Shown one piece after another: positions 26,231-38,062 of a stretch of 64,000 bases of DNA. The number at the start of each line of letters is the position of its first letter. The first letter of the stretch is position 1. A program made the position numbers and the translations under genes. The notes below the pieces were generated by a model that saw nothing but the letters and a program-made list of their open reading frames with translations, was not told the DNA's origin and made no database searches. Source of the stretch: Diploscapter coronatus (lineage: Eukaryota > Nematoda > Chromadorea > Rhabditida > Rhabditidae). The stretch covers positions 27,915,249 through 27,979,248 of the forward strand of contig OZ038423.1 of assembly GCA_964036155.1 (NCBI GenBank), in the 5' to 3' direction.

Positions 26231-26739
26231 AAGCTTAATTTTTCAGACGATTTCCTGTCGTTACTTTCTGAAATTCAATTCATTCGCATTAATTCACGGA
26301 TCTCTGAAGAAGAAAAGTTTGAAATAAATTGATTCGCCAAAGTTGCTCATTTAAAATTCTTGAAATACTAACCTATTCAAATTCACTAGAAAAGTTATGC
26401 CGATTAGTTTGTCGTCCAAAAAATTGCAGATGATAATCCTTGATATTTGCCTACGCTTATAATCTCGCATTTTAGGCTTCATTGAAATAGGGTTTTAATG
26501 TAAATAGTATTGGCCAAATATTGGCTGCTTAATCCTTACCCAAATTAGAAATTACGTCTAAATCATGAGATTTATGGTAAAATGTTTACTATACTGCAAA
26601 TTTTCAAGTACACTAAGTAGAGTTCCTAAATAAGCTGTAAACCCGAATAATAGCCCATTTAGTTACTTCCATTTACGCAAAATATTTCCTAAATTTCTAT
26701 TACACTGCTAAACTTTTACTATTTACAAGGCAATTTCAG

Positions 26740-27109
26740 AAATGTCCGCCTTCGATTTACCTAATTTTTGGACCAAGGGGGTATTTTATGACGCTGCTCA
26801 CGAGCTGAAGTCGAAAAGTGCTTACGAGTGACAATTTGGACAGAGTAAGATAAGCATCGTTTTGCGTCGCAGAAAATTGGATGCAAAATTGAAATAAACA
26901 GATTAGCATACATTATTTCTTTTCTCTACTTTCCTCGAACACGCATAATGACATTTACTTTTCCTTGCTGCATATGCTGCACAGAACGATGCTCACGTTT
27001 CCCTGCTCGAACCGTCGCCCGTCAGCACTTCTTGGCCTCAGATTCGTCGTGATCAGTGCTATGAAATACTCCTTTAGTCCAAAATCAGGGAAACTGAAGA
27101 CGGGTACTT
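26740..27109. repeat. Decayed inverted duplication (arms about 120-130 bp)
   Basis: The plus strand from 26740 to about 26872 resembles the minus strand from 27109 to about 26975. Both carry, in order, a CTTC-TTT-CC block, TTTTGGAC, GGAGTATTT or GGGGTATTT, CACGA, AGTGCT, ACG, and AAGCATCGTT or GAGCATCGTT. Identity looks moderate. A spacer of roughly 100 bp lies between the arms. The short ORFs on both strands here are by-products of the duplication. It is probably a foldback transposon relic. Confidence 0.6.
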
Positions 27110-27698
27110 CAAAAAACCTCCCTTGTCGAGAGACATCATCGTTTGCCATAAAATATTTCGCCTGAAGGGCGAAATTTCATTTTTCGTTAATTAGCATCTT
27201 GAAAATTATTTCATTTTCTGCAAAATATTGAATTTTTCACGAGTTCGTATCTTGCAAACCTAGATATATTTGACACTTACACGCGATGTTTCCGTAATTT
27301 CCTGTACGTTAATTATTTTGACCATTATCACTTTGAAAATAGCATCTAAAGTCGAGGCACGAAATTTTGCATAAGACTTTTTATTCTATTTTTGTGAAAG
27401 ATTTTGCCCTTTTAAAAATATTTCCCCTAAATATTCCATCAGTACTTTAACTATCATTTTCTTAATTTATTTTTTCCTATGTCGCGATTTTAATGAACCT
27501 GATCCAGAAGCCCCTTAATGGATAAGTCTAATCTTGGATTTCAAATTCAAGGAATTCCATTTATTTTATGGGGTATTTCACTCACTCACATTTCAGACAT
27601 TTTTAATAATCGTTCATAATTCCTGATATCGTGAAGCATAGTTATGCATGTTTCAATATCACACCATTGTTACTGAATTCTATACTTCGAAATTTCGC

Positions 27699-27725
27699 TT
27701 CATTCATTCATTCATTCATTCATTT
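27699..27725 (+). repeat. (CATT)n microsatellite
   Basis: Six consecutive CATT units in intergenic DNA. Confidence 0.9.
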
Positions 27726-30210
27726 ACAAGCTAGACTAATTCTTATCTTCTATCATTTGTTTTATCCTATTTTCCTTAAACTTACTTGTTGCATTCTTGT
27801 TATTTTCGATGATTGATGCCTTGTTACGTGTCCAAATTGGTTACTTCCAGTCAGATTCACGTTCCACGAACCTCAGAATTAAATCAATCCTCATCTTCTG
27901 ATGTTCTTCTGTGTTAATCAACTAGGGATTCGTTCTCTATTGCTGTAGGATATTTTGATAATCTCATTTGAAATACTTCACTGAATATTTGAAAGCATAG
28001 ACTCTATTTATCGTCTGGATCATGATTCCTTTTATGAATGAAGGATATTCGATATATTAAGTCTGTTCTTCAGGCTTTCTCCTTCATCATTAGAAGTGAG
28101 ATTTTTCGAGCTTCTCTAGATAAATGAATTTGCAACTCATTCTATAGAAGAGGTGCGCTTCTTGTTTTAAAATACACAGCAACTAACTTTGTTTAGCATT
28201 CGTGTTTCTTTATTTTTATCAGCAAACATCCCTATTTTTTATTTGTTCCTTACACGTTAATTTATTCTGATTTGTCGACATCATGCGCTCTATTTTTGTA
28301 ACGCTCATGAGCTTATTTCAATGGAACTTTGATAATTTGCATACATTTTGGTGTTTATTATAAAAGACGCGTCTAAGCAGCGACTTATGAAATAATCTAA
28401 CGTCTTTAATATTTGTATTCCTTTATTCAGTCTTAAAGTAACACTTTTCTAAACACTTTCTGATTTAACTGCCCAGACTTCTAACAATTTAGGCTACAAT
28501 TTTCCTATTATTCGAGCCAAGACAATTCTTAGAAAGCGGAATTGAATTTTCGAAATACGCAAAAAATCTGGCCCTGAAAATGACACTTATTATTTCGCAA
28601 TTATGCTGACATTTTTCCGAACTGAGTTATGGGTTACCAAAGGCTAGCTTGTCGAGTTTTACGTTATGAATTCATTAATTTTGCGGGCACATAAGCCCTT
28701 AATCTATGAAGATTCAATTACGAAAATCTTAACTATGACCTCAGAGATATGTAAACTTACTTTTTGTGAGCTTAAGCTACTCTATAAAATTAACTTTGCA
28801 ACATTTTACCTCATCGTTTCGCTGTTCTCGATTTCAGTACTAATATGATAATTTTACTTTTTCTTTTGTAAATCATTCCCTTTTCATATAACAACATTTA
28901 TTCCCGAGTTATTTCCCCCAAATAATAACGGCTGAATATGTCATAAACTTTCGCGGAACCGCCCGTCTACAATACGTGTAAATTTCATAAATATTTGAAC
29001 GTTGTGCCATGAATCTTGTAGCTTCGAAAAATGAAGAATATAAAGAATAAATAATTTTGAGCAAATACTAATTCCATCGGGGCCAGTCTATTATTTGGGA
29101 AGGTGGTCCTAATTTTGAACACCCCTTATTATTTAAACAAAATAATTTTTGCTCAGAAAATTTTCGGAATTATGTCAAGATTGTCGCATTTAAATTGGAT
29201 ACTTTATGATGATCCTAACTTTTACCAAACTTTAAACTTTGGATGTAAAAATGCCGTTTCTAGGGCAATGTTATGATTTTTTGTTTTTTCTCCATCTGAA
29301 CTGAATATTTCTTCCAGTTCGTCTATTTCCCAATGCATCTTGTTACCCTCTATTGTCATTTTTTCTTGCAATCTCCCAAAACGCGTCATTTTTCGCAAAT
29401 TTCTAGTAGTCTTCGGCCAAATTTCCGTTCCCCTCGTGCGTATTTCCAAAACATCATAAAATTCTCTTCGTAAGCCGAAAATTAGGGTATTTCTCGAGAT
29501 TTTTAGGATTTTGTGGGAGAAAATCTCGATTTTCTGATTTTGAGCCTGATTTGATGAGTTTTAGCCTCAAAACTTGAACGCTTTCGGCAAACTTCTGAAA
29601 AATATGGGTTATTTTAAGAGCGCAGGTGCTTTGTGGACCTGCAAACGTAAGAATATGAAAATTCTTGTCGCATTTTTGCAAAATTATTGGGTTTCCTAGT
29701 TTGAGTGGTTTTCCAAGCACGTGGTAGGACTTTTTAGGCTATTTATTTGCTAAGAAAAGTTTTGGCTGAAAATTGTATTTATCTGATCCTTGGTTTTCGA
29801 AATTCTCTCGGTAAATTAAGATAGGGTTTATCTTAATGAGCATCTTCCAGAATAGCATCGATTCGTTGAGGTGGACTTTGAAATTCCCTAGACTAGCTAG
29901 AATCTGATAGCTTATCGATTCATGTCTTCACGCCTGGGTTTCAGAATTAATTCGATTTTAGTGCCTCAATGACAATATTCTCTTATGGCTAACTTTGACA
30001 AATTTCTTATATTCTTGAAACATGTCCAATCTATTGACTATTTCATTGTCTTTTAACTGTCAAACTACTCGTGTCAATACTTCAGGAGAAGTATGTATAA
30101 TATTTTACATTCATTCTGAAACTTATCCAATTCATTTTTACAAATCGTCTATATGTAGATTTTTAAAATGTGTTGTTTTCATTCTTATATTTTAGGTTAA
30201 TAAACTAGAA

Positions 30211-30768
30211 ATGCGTGGGCGTTTCATCTCAGTCTGCCTGCTGCTCATCGCATTCATCGTTCTATTCGTTAATGCTGAGGTCGATAAACGGAGTGCTATG
30301 GGAGGGTAAGAAGACTATTTATCGCTCTAATTAAAAGAGCTTCAAGATTAAAATCCCCATCTTCCATTGAATTTGTAAGATATTTACACGAAAGTTAAAA
30401 ACAAAACTATTCTGCAAGTTAAAGCTTGTTGAATGGATGTCGAAATAGCTATCTTGGAAGTTGAAATTTTTCTAAGATTAAGCTGAAGTTATATTTTCAT
30501 TGCTTTTAATTTTCAGGTCAGCATTCGGTAGTTTGGATCGAATTCCTATTCAATATTTGAAGTTGTACCGAAGTCATGGAAAACGAGCTGTCTTGAATCC
30601 GACTGTTTATGATAGTGAGTCATCATCTTTCCTGCTAAAATATGATAAGCTCGACTAATTTCGCCAAATACTGATGAAACAGCAAGGACTGTATTAGTTG
30701 AAGAAATATTGAAACTTATCCGAAAAGTTTCAGTTCCCTCCTCATATGATACGTTCTACATGGATTAA
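30211..30768 (+). CDS. Small neuropeptide-like precursor (75 aa)
   Basis: Three exons in compatible phase (30211-30305, 30517-30614, 30734-30768, ending TAA) give a 75-residue protein. Residues 1-22 form a signal peptide with a Leu/Ile/Val core ending near VNA. KR follows at 26-27 and GKR at 53-55. Cleavage there would release a peptide of about 25 residues, starting SAMGGSAFGSLDRI and ending LYRSH, whose C-terminal Gly would allow amidation. A second acidic tail peptide, AVLNPTVYDIPSSYDTFYMD, would follow the second site. Processing is inferred from dibasic rules. I do not recognise the peptide family and give no name. The ATG lies 15 bases after a TTTTAG acceptor, suggesting trans-splicing or a 5' UTR intron. 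It would act in the secretory pathway of neurons or gland-like cells. Confidence 0.7.
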
Positions 30769-31748
30769 ATCGCCCCATATCACTTCAAATAAGCATTATT
30801 CAATTTTTCTACCATCAAAACCATCGCAAATCCAGGCAATTAAATCGGTACAATCTCAATTAGATAGTCAAATTTGTGTATTTCGTATATTTTAAGCAAT
30901 GAATTTGTTTGTTAAACAGATTTTTCGATAAAACAAATTATTTATTTCGTACTATCATTCAATAGTTTGCGAATCGATGTAAATTAAAATTGAACCGGAT
31001 TAACGATTCATCGGGTTCAAAAATGCAGTTTTGTTTACCGTCGATTTTCGTAAAACTAGCGGAGTTTTCTGTAAGATTGAAAATCATCAAAATGCATCTC
31101 AAGGCCGATTTTGGACGTGAAATCGACAGTACTGACAAATGGATAGAGCACGAACTTCGGAATTTAGCACGTTTGCAGAGATTTTCTGCAAAGATGAAGA
31201 ACGCGTCAAATTCTACCCATTTTCAAGGCATGAATAAAATAAGATAACTTGGAAATTTCACGATATCGTGACTAAAGATATCCTATTTTAGATATCATAC
31301 AATTTGCAAATCAACCAAATAAAATGGAGATCATGACATTCCACAAACAAGGTACTCAATTTGGAGAAATTTATAAAAATTTTAACAAAATAAAATATCA
31401 TTGGTCGGTACCTTACATTGCCACCAATTCGTCAAATATTATGAAGTAAAAAATTAATTAATTCTCAAATAAAATATTATGTGTTTCCAAATAAATGCTA
31501 TCTACCCATAATGAATCAAACGGAGGCAGGTATAATTCGTGAAGATATGAACGCTCTCAGCTAGAGTTTGGACTTGAGTTTCATTTGTAACCAGGATATC
31601 TTGACAGCTCAAAATACTGTCAACACATTAATAAACTTAATGAATGCTCAGATTTAGCTCAACTTGACACTAAAGTCATTGAAAACTTAAGCTACTGCAC
31701 GGCATCATCGGTTGGTTGAAACTGAGTGAATTTAAGAAAATTCCTAGC
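30769..31748. other. Intergenic region between convergent genes
   Basis: AT-rich sequence between the 3' end of the peptide gene (+) and the 3' end of the Pax-like gene (-). It should hold both 3' UTRs. A TTG-started open frame at 30990-31247 has no recognised features and is not called. Confidence 0.55.
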
Positions 31749-34700
31749 CTAGAAGTTATGAATAACGTGTGTGGGTGTCTGCTGTGCATAGCAGTCAGTG
31801 GCCATCGAGTACGAAGTCGGCAGTGATGTGGATTGAGGCATGCCCGAGTGAGTGACGATGTGCGAGACGATCGGGTAGCCGGGGAAAGAATACGAGTATT
31901 GGGTTGGAGAGGCGAGATTCTGAAAATTCAAACATTATTTTGATGCAAAGAAGAGATGGTCAGCTTCAAAAGATTGCACGGTTGCCAATTTCTGATAATG
32001 GTGCCCCAATGTTATCCCTTCAGGAAAGATACAACCCTTCGAGCACTTCAACATGCTCAAATAATTATGAAAAATGATTAATTTCACCAGTTTTACATTC
32101 ATTTGGCAAGTCTTTGAGAGAAAAACCTTACAGAATTTTCTTACCGCTCTGATCGGCACATATTCCGAGTGCATCTGCGGCGGTGGCTGATTTGCAATCG
32201 GTGAGTGCATCGTGTTGACGGTCATCGGTGAGTGCTGATGGATAGGCATAGGCGAGCCCTGCTGCAGGTTGTTGCACTGGACGGGCGAGAGTTGCATCGG
32301 CTCAATCTTGCATTCGTAGGACGGCTGCTCAGTCACCACAGACACGGTGTTGGACTGCTGCGGGAACTGCTCGCACTGGCCGGCCTGTTGCGGCGAGCAC
32401 TGCATGTCCATCGATCCCTGCGACTGCATCTGACTCTTTCTTCTTCGCGTACGGCGCTGTTCTGGAGAAGATGCAGGTGAGAGAATGCCCGTGGTACGGT
32501 ATCTGAATCGTAGCGTGACTGAGTGTCATCTTCAGTTTCATTCTCTTACCGGCTGATGATTTTGGAGACACATCCATGGGAGATACAGAGAAGCTTGGAG
32601 ATCGCGTTGACCTGAATTTGCATTTTCATAGGAAAAAACCCACAGCATCCTCAAGTATTTCAACTTATGAGATTTTTTGTCTTTAGATGAAATAATTAGG
32701 TGTTTACCTTCATGCCGTTCATGTGGTGCTCGATGATTCTGGTGCGGTCTTCCATCGACAGAGGGCGTCCAGGGCAATAGGGTCGGCCATAGAGGTTCGT
32801 GCCTGAAAACCATGCCATTATTCATTTTTTCCTCAAATTTTGCCCATTCCTTTCCAGAATCTCTCCAGAATTATTCCCCACTACCGTAAGCTGAATCTCA
32901 ACACTTATTTGCTAATTTCCTATTTCGTTCCTATTCCTCGATCCGATTGATATATTTTGCCCTTTCGCGATGGTGATATCATGTGTGTGTGCGTGTGTGG
33001 GACCCCATTGGGGTGTGCGTTTCTGAGGCATTTACGACCGATGCGAAAACCAGATTGACCGGACTGATTTTTTCTGGCGCGACAAAGGCAGGTAGTGCGA
33101 GGGGAAGACGCTGCTACAGATGTGAGGGAAGGCCTGGCTGAGAGGAGAGACGCAGCAGCAGATGGGCGTCCGCGCCGACGCCAATCCAGACTACATACAA
33201 ATCAGCCTCTTCGTTAGTGAATAAAAAAGCACACCGACAAAAAACCGTAAATCGAAGATTCTTGCCGTGAATTTATTTATGTCTTTCGCCCAAATTTACT
33301 CCGCGACTTGTGTCATTCTCTCGAGAAAAAAGATGGGAAAATCGTGATTTTCGCGAAAATTAATGATGATAGCCAAAATTCGAGTAGTAGAGTCAAACTA
33401 AATTTTTTCGTCTGAGGGAAACGTACCAACTGGAAAAACTGTAGCCTGAGGTCGAAGGAGCAATAAATTAGATTGTAAGGGAATCGTAAAAGTTTATCGA
33501 TGATTGAGAAGAATGTGTGGGTTGGTTACCTGCAGCTAAAATGCAAATTTAATGAACAACAATTTTCTCTAAAAATAAATTAGAAAACTGCGCTGTAATT
33601 CAGAAAACCAAATTATAATCGAGTATATGGAGTTTCTCAATTTCATTCTGATGTTTTTATCAAAGACCAAAGAATTATTTCAATGTTTTTTTTCTCTCCA
33701 AAGCGGTTTGATGCAGATCTCTTTAGATTTCGCGAGGAATAACACTCTCGATGATAATTTATTATGGGTCAAGGTTTAACGAGTCTAGAATTTCCTATTA
33801 CGCTATTTGATTATCATAATATTCATGTCCTGTTCAAGATGCTATAATTTGATATCCCTTTCTAAAATCTAAAATCATGCACAAGTAAGGAGATGATCAT
33901 GATAAATAGAATTTAGTTCTGATCTTGACTCTTGAGAATGTTTCATTGTGGCCGAAAATGAGTAATTATGAAAAAATCTGTTTATACTATGATTCTTCTT
34001 ATTTGAAAATAAGGTTTTTTGTTAACATTCCTCTTCTCACTAATGATATTATCATAGATCAAAGGCTGTTGCAAGAATTTCACTCCCTTATTTACTATTC
34101 TTGGTTACTATCTGTCTCTCTTCGTCTATCACCCGTATCTTGAACGCATCGTGCGTAGTGATTTTATCGTATTGATGCTATTTACAATGCCAAAATACAT
34201 AAACTTCTCGTCGGGTAATTGCCCTTGTTGTTTTGGGTAAAAAATCAGTAGACAGAGTCGCGATCGCATAAATTGCCGTCATTTGCAAGTGCAGCGCATA
34301 GTAAACTGATCAACGTATCTCTCGCGTTTTCTCTGCAAAGTTGTGGTAAAACCACTATCGTTATCATCAAGTTTGATTTTTCTGATAGCATAAAATACTG
34401 TAGCTTCAAAGTAACTACTTTTTATACCAAGAAGGAAGCAGTAAGCTGATAAAATGATAGTGGCTTAAAAAGTTGGCTTTCTCTAAACATCAAATGACTC
34501 TTGGTACAAAATTCAATATAACATACTAGTTTCTGATCAGCGATATTGAAGTGTAATATTTTTCTGATCAATTCAAATTTCATAATTTTTCTCAAAGAAC
34601 GTGAAATTTCAAAGAAAACTCGCATCTCAAAACTTTCCTGTTCGTTAGGGGAAAAAACTCGAAAGACCGATCGGGGCGAGATTTGGCAAACTCATTTATC

Positions 34701-36889
34701 ATAATGTCAAAATATCACTCAACTGTCAATTTCATTCTCGACATTCTTTTTCGATTTGTAAAGTTATTGAAGTAAATTGGAGGTGAGAAATACATGATAA
34801 AGTACTCTATTTGATATGGTATGGGGTTATTTGATTGATCTTTACATTCTTTAGTTGTACTATCATTTACAAAATAGCTAATGCAGTGCTGATAGTGAAA
34901 GTACAAAACAGTCAAAAAGCACTATTATTGCCACTTAACTCAATTAAAAAAGTAAATTGCGTACCAAAGGGTAGCTAGTAATTTTGAAAATAGCTACATT
35001 AGATGATATAGTTCGATACCAACTATTTTTTAAATAGTGTAAAAACAAAATTGATCTTTCGAGCCGCTACAAGAAATGTATTGAAAAATGATATTAATCA
35101 TTTTACACTATCTTTCGAAAAATCTCGTAAGTGGTTCAGAAAGTCGTTCGTTCAGACTGCTGAAAAAAGGAAGTTCACGGGAAAAATTTCACATAGCGTT
35201 CAAGATAGTAAGTTTCAAAGTTTAAATGGCTCTTGATATTTGGAAAAATTTCGGAGCTCTTCTAATTTAACTTCAAGATAACCTATTTTTCTCAAAAATC
35301 CGCTTTCTAGGGCGAATAACGGTTCAAAAACCTTCTTGCCACAGATTTCATAACATTTTGATCGTTTCACGACTTCTGTGCTATGTCAAGGTTTCTTTTC
35401 GCGTTGCTGCTTCGAATCGACTCACGTGCCCTTGTTGCCGACCAACGCCCAAAATTTTTCCGCGTCCGATTTTCGCAGTTTTGTTGTAATTTTTTCTCGC
35501 AGATGCAGCAAAAAAGATGGAGCGATATCGGCAAAACCAACGATTCTTCAATACTTTTCGTTCTCTGAACAACGCGGGGAAGAATGTAGCAACTGAACCG
35601 AAGAAAATATCAGCACAGAAAAAAGATTTCTGATTCTTCACCACTCGCTTCGATTTGATTCGTTTGATTTCTATTTTTAGCGATTCACCGAAAAAGTTGA
35701 AACAAAGGATTCGAATTATACATGTCAAACAACTTCAGCGAAATTATTTGTAAAGTGAATTTCAAAATAAACAATCAATCACTCACTATTTTATTAGCTT
35801 TATCATCAAACGATTTAGATTTCATCAACCTTCCATCCGTCCCAAAAGTGTGATAGATACAGATACCGTACTTTATCATGGTTTATCTCAGCTTTTGCGC
35901 ATCGGATAAGGAATTTCAGTCATAGACAAAAGGCGCAAAGAATATGGATCAAAAGAAAATCCATCAACTTTTTCTACTCTTAAAGTTATCCTGATCGATC
36001 AGGGAGAACTTGAAAAGTACTATTCACCAAAATTTCCCCCCAATTTCCATACTCGAAAAGAAAATAAAAAATATCCCCACCTTTTCGTTTCTTCCTTCCA
36101 TCCTCTTTCGACATCGAGGTTTCAGAAGTCGTGGTGCTCGCTGGAGAGCCCTCTGCCTCTGCAGATTCACGACGCTCGTTTTCGTTGCAGTAGATATCGC
36201 AGACGCCGTTAATGCCCTGAAAATTCGAAAATTATTAAAAATAGAAATTAACTGATTCTAAAAATTCAGTATAAATCATTTCGTCTTACAACTAAAATGA
36301 TATCACATTAATTAACTGATTATGCAAAATACCACTAGTAAAATGCTGAAATTTCTCCCATTTCGCCCAATTTCTCTTTTGAATGACGAGAACTAATGAA
36401 ATCGATGATAGGAATGAAACTGGAGTCATTTTTATTCGACGATGCAAAAAGTTGCGGAAAACAAAATCGATATTGTTTAGATGGTTATTTTTATCGTGCT
36501 GGCTAGTAGTTTGATATGATCAATCAATTTGCTAAACAACAGCGTGGGATGGTTGCAATTTCTCTAAGCGTGACCTGCTGCGGGTACCGTGACTGAACGC
36601 TGAATTCAGTTGTTTTTCCGGGTTTTCACGGCAAATTTACTCGAAGCGGTTTCGCGTTTCAGGGTTACTCATCCCGTGATAAAAATAAAGAATTGACTAA
36701 TCAAAACATGGTGCAAATTTCCTAACCCTCAAGAAGTGATCAATTTTGACCAAATGGTAAATATGAAAAATTGCAAGAAGTCGAACAAAAGACCCAGAAA
36801 ATGAGAGAGCATACCGTAATCGGGATGAGGTATCCGACAAAGTGTTGTCTGTTTTCGTCGGCGTATTCGAAATCTTGGTAGTAGCTCAT
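31749..36889 (-). CDS. Truncated Pax-type factor with PAI subdomain only (npax-like)
   Basis: Nuclear sequence-specific DNA-binding protein by family. Exons on the minus strand: 36889-36815, 36216-36081, 32802-32708, 32611-32550, 32502-32145, 31919-31749; all phases agree and give 298 residues. After an acidic/Ser stretch and a KKRK segment, residues from about 71 carry the N-terminal half of a paired domain: GTNLYGRPYCPGRPLS, then an HTH with the Pax hallmark SHGCVSKIISRYRTTG. Instead of the usual PGAIGGSKP linker and second (RED) half, it runs into PEQRRTRRRKSQ, a likely nuclear signal, and a Gln/Pro/Met/His-rich tail. No homeodomain is present. C. elegans npax genes have this PAI-only layout, but I cannot assign a specific orthologue. 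The 47-bp intron 32549-32503 sets the frame: starting instead at 32461 would shift it. A second possible first exon lies upstream at 37928-38062. Confidence 0.88.
32803..36080 (-). other. Large intron of the Pax-like gene (3.3 kb)
   Basis: Starts GTGGGG and ends TTTTCAG on the minus strand. It is AT-rich and contains a short GT microsatellite near 32982 and a purine-rich GC-richer patch at 33060-33190. No nested gene is supported. Confidence 0.55.
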
Positions 36890-37927
36890 GATTATTTGAG
36901 AAGCTCAAGGTTTAAACCGTTAGGTTCAAAATTAGGGCCTGGAGATTCGAGATAACCGGGAAGTATTCGAGAATGATAGGCTGTTTGGCAGGTTGAGTGA
37001 ATGGCAAGAGTGGGTGAGTGAGTGAGTGACTGCTGGACGGACCGATAGAAGACTGATACCGTCGACGAAGGGGCAGAAAACGGGGGACTGCTGTTGCTGC
37101 TGCGGAGAGCGGCGTAAATGAACTGAACTGGATTTTTCTCTTACCGCCTCTCCCCGCGCCGAAGTTTTTCACAAGGGCATTTTTCTCTCCCTCTCTCACC
37201 GACGCTTAGCATACCCACATCACCTCTCTTCGCTTTTTTGTCTCTATTTTGTACCCATTTTCTCTAGCGCTTTGTCTTTACCCCTATAAGGAAAAAATGG
37301 TGAGCCGAAAAATCACTGACTGGTGATTTTTCGCAGGGCCACCCCCTCCTATACCTTGCCCGACTTCAACATTGACTTGTTGTTGCTGATGATGCCTGAG
37401 AAAATAGGCTATTCGATAAAGCATAAATTGATTAGAGAAACAATAGGGTTGGAGAAGTTGACAAAATAGTAAATGAAATCATTCATTCTAATTTTAGGGA
37501 AAAATACCGTACCCCCACGCAATTCGCTAAAGAAGAAGCTTGATTACTAATCGAATGCGTCTGCGACTTTTTTTCATACTTTGAGTACCGTCAATCACGA
37601 GTGCTAATTACAGTTTTTGCCAAACGAGTAGCTTTGATAAGGAGTACGATAAAATGTAAAACATCGATCGAATTGGGGGAATTTTATGAGCCAAATGGCT
37701 TTAGTTATTATTCAAAAAGTATTCCTTAGCTATGCACGTTATGTAGAAGAGTAGGATACGGAATTTCTTTGTGTTTGATAAATTCCTTTCGAAAGAAAAT
37801 GAAATTCAGCAATATACATGCAGCAGATTTATTTCAATCCCCTCGGAAGAGGATGAATTTTTTGCTTTGGTCAGTGGCATAATAACTGCCAAAAACTTTC
37901 AGATATTAGAAATTTCTTGAAACTTAC

Positions 37928-38062
37928 ATGTAGCCAATTATTGAAGTCCCTTTCCAGAGTGGCAGGAGTCGAGGTGTCGATGACACAAGAACAGTCAGCA
38001 GAGCAGGACGAGCACTCGGGCTTGTCGTCCATTGTCAAATCATCGAAGCTTGACGGGTCCAT
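37928..38062 (-). CDS. Alternative first coding exon of the Pax-like gene (candidate)
   Basis: The ATG at 38062 follows AATTTCAG directly, so this is a trans-splice site or the start of an internal exon. Forty-five codons then run to a strong GTAAGT donor in phase 0. The peptide is acidic, with a Cys cluster (PECSSCSADCSC: C-x2-C-x3-C-x-C) that could bind metal. Phase 0 allows splicing to the 36216 exon, which is also how the 36889 first exon joins, so the two starts are interchangeable. It could instead belong to a separate small gene; a short 37385-37355 exon followed by an open segment that stops before 36889 is a weaker alternative. Confidence 0.55.

Larger units (their letters stand above)
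23443..30210. other. 6.8-kb gap between daf-18 and the peptide gene
   Basis: After the daf-18 3' UTR the region is AT-rich, with only short unsupported ORFs. It contains four compact hairpins (24697-24746, 24868-24905, 25087-25163, 26176-26230), a decayed inverted duplication (26740-27109) and a CATT microsatellite. I found no conserved coding exon. The 3' part should include the promoter of the gene at 30211. Confidence 0.6.

Noticed and set aside
26742..26831. 29-codon small ORF behind a TTTCAG-like acceptor
   Set aside because: It sits in one arm of a decayed inverted duplication whose other arm is open in the opposite orientation, so repeat ancestry explains it better than a gene.
32329..32577. 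82-codon minus-strand ORF containing KKKESDAVAG
   Set aside because: It is a frame-shifted shadow of the paired-domain exons. Using the GATTCAG acceptor at 32503 gives SRYRTTGILSPASSPEQRRTRRRK, which fits the family.
35378..35728. Overlapping ORFs on both strands in the large Pax-like intron
   Set aside because: They are open on opposite strands at once, have no recognisable motif and lie within an intron defined by good splice sites on both sides.
36912..37199. 95-codon minus-strand ORF upstream of the Pax-like start
   Set aside because: It crosses a region with GA/GTGAGT simple repeats, has no splice or family support and is better explained as leader or promoter DNA.
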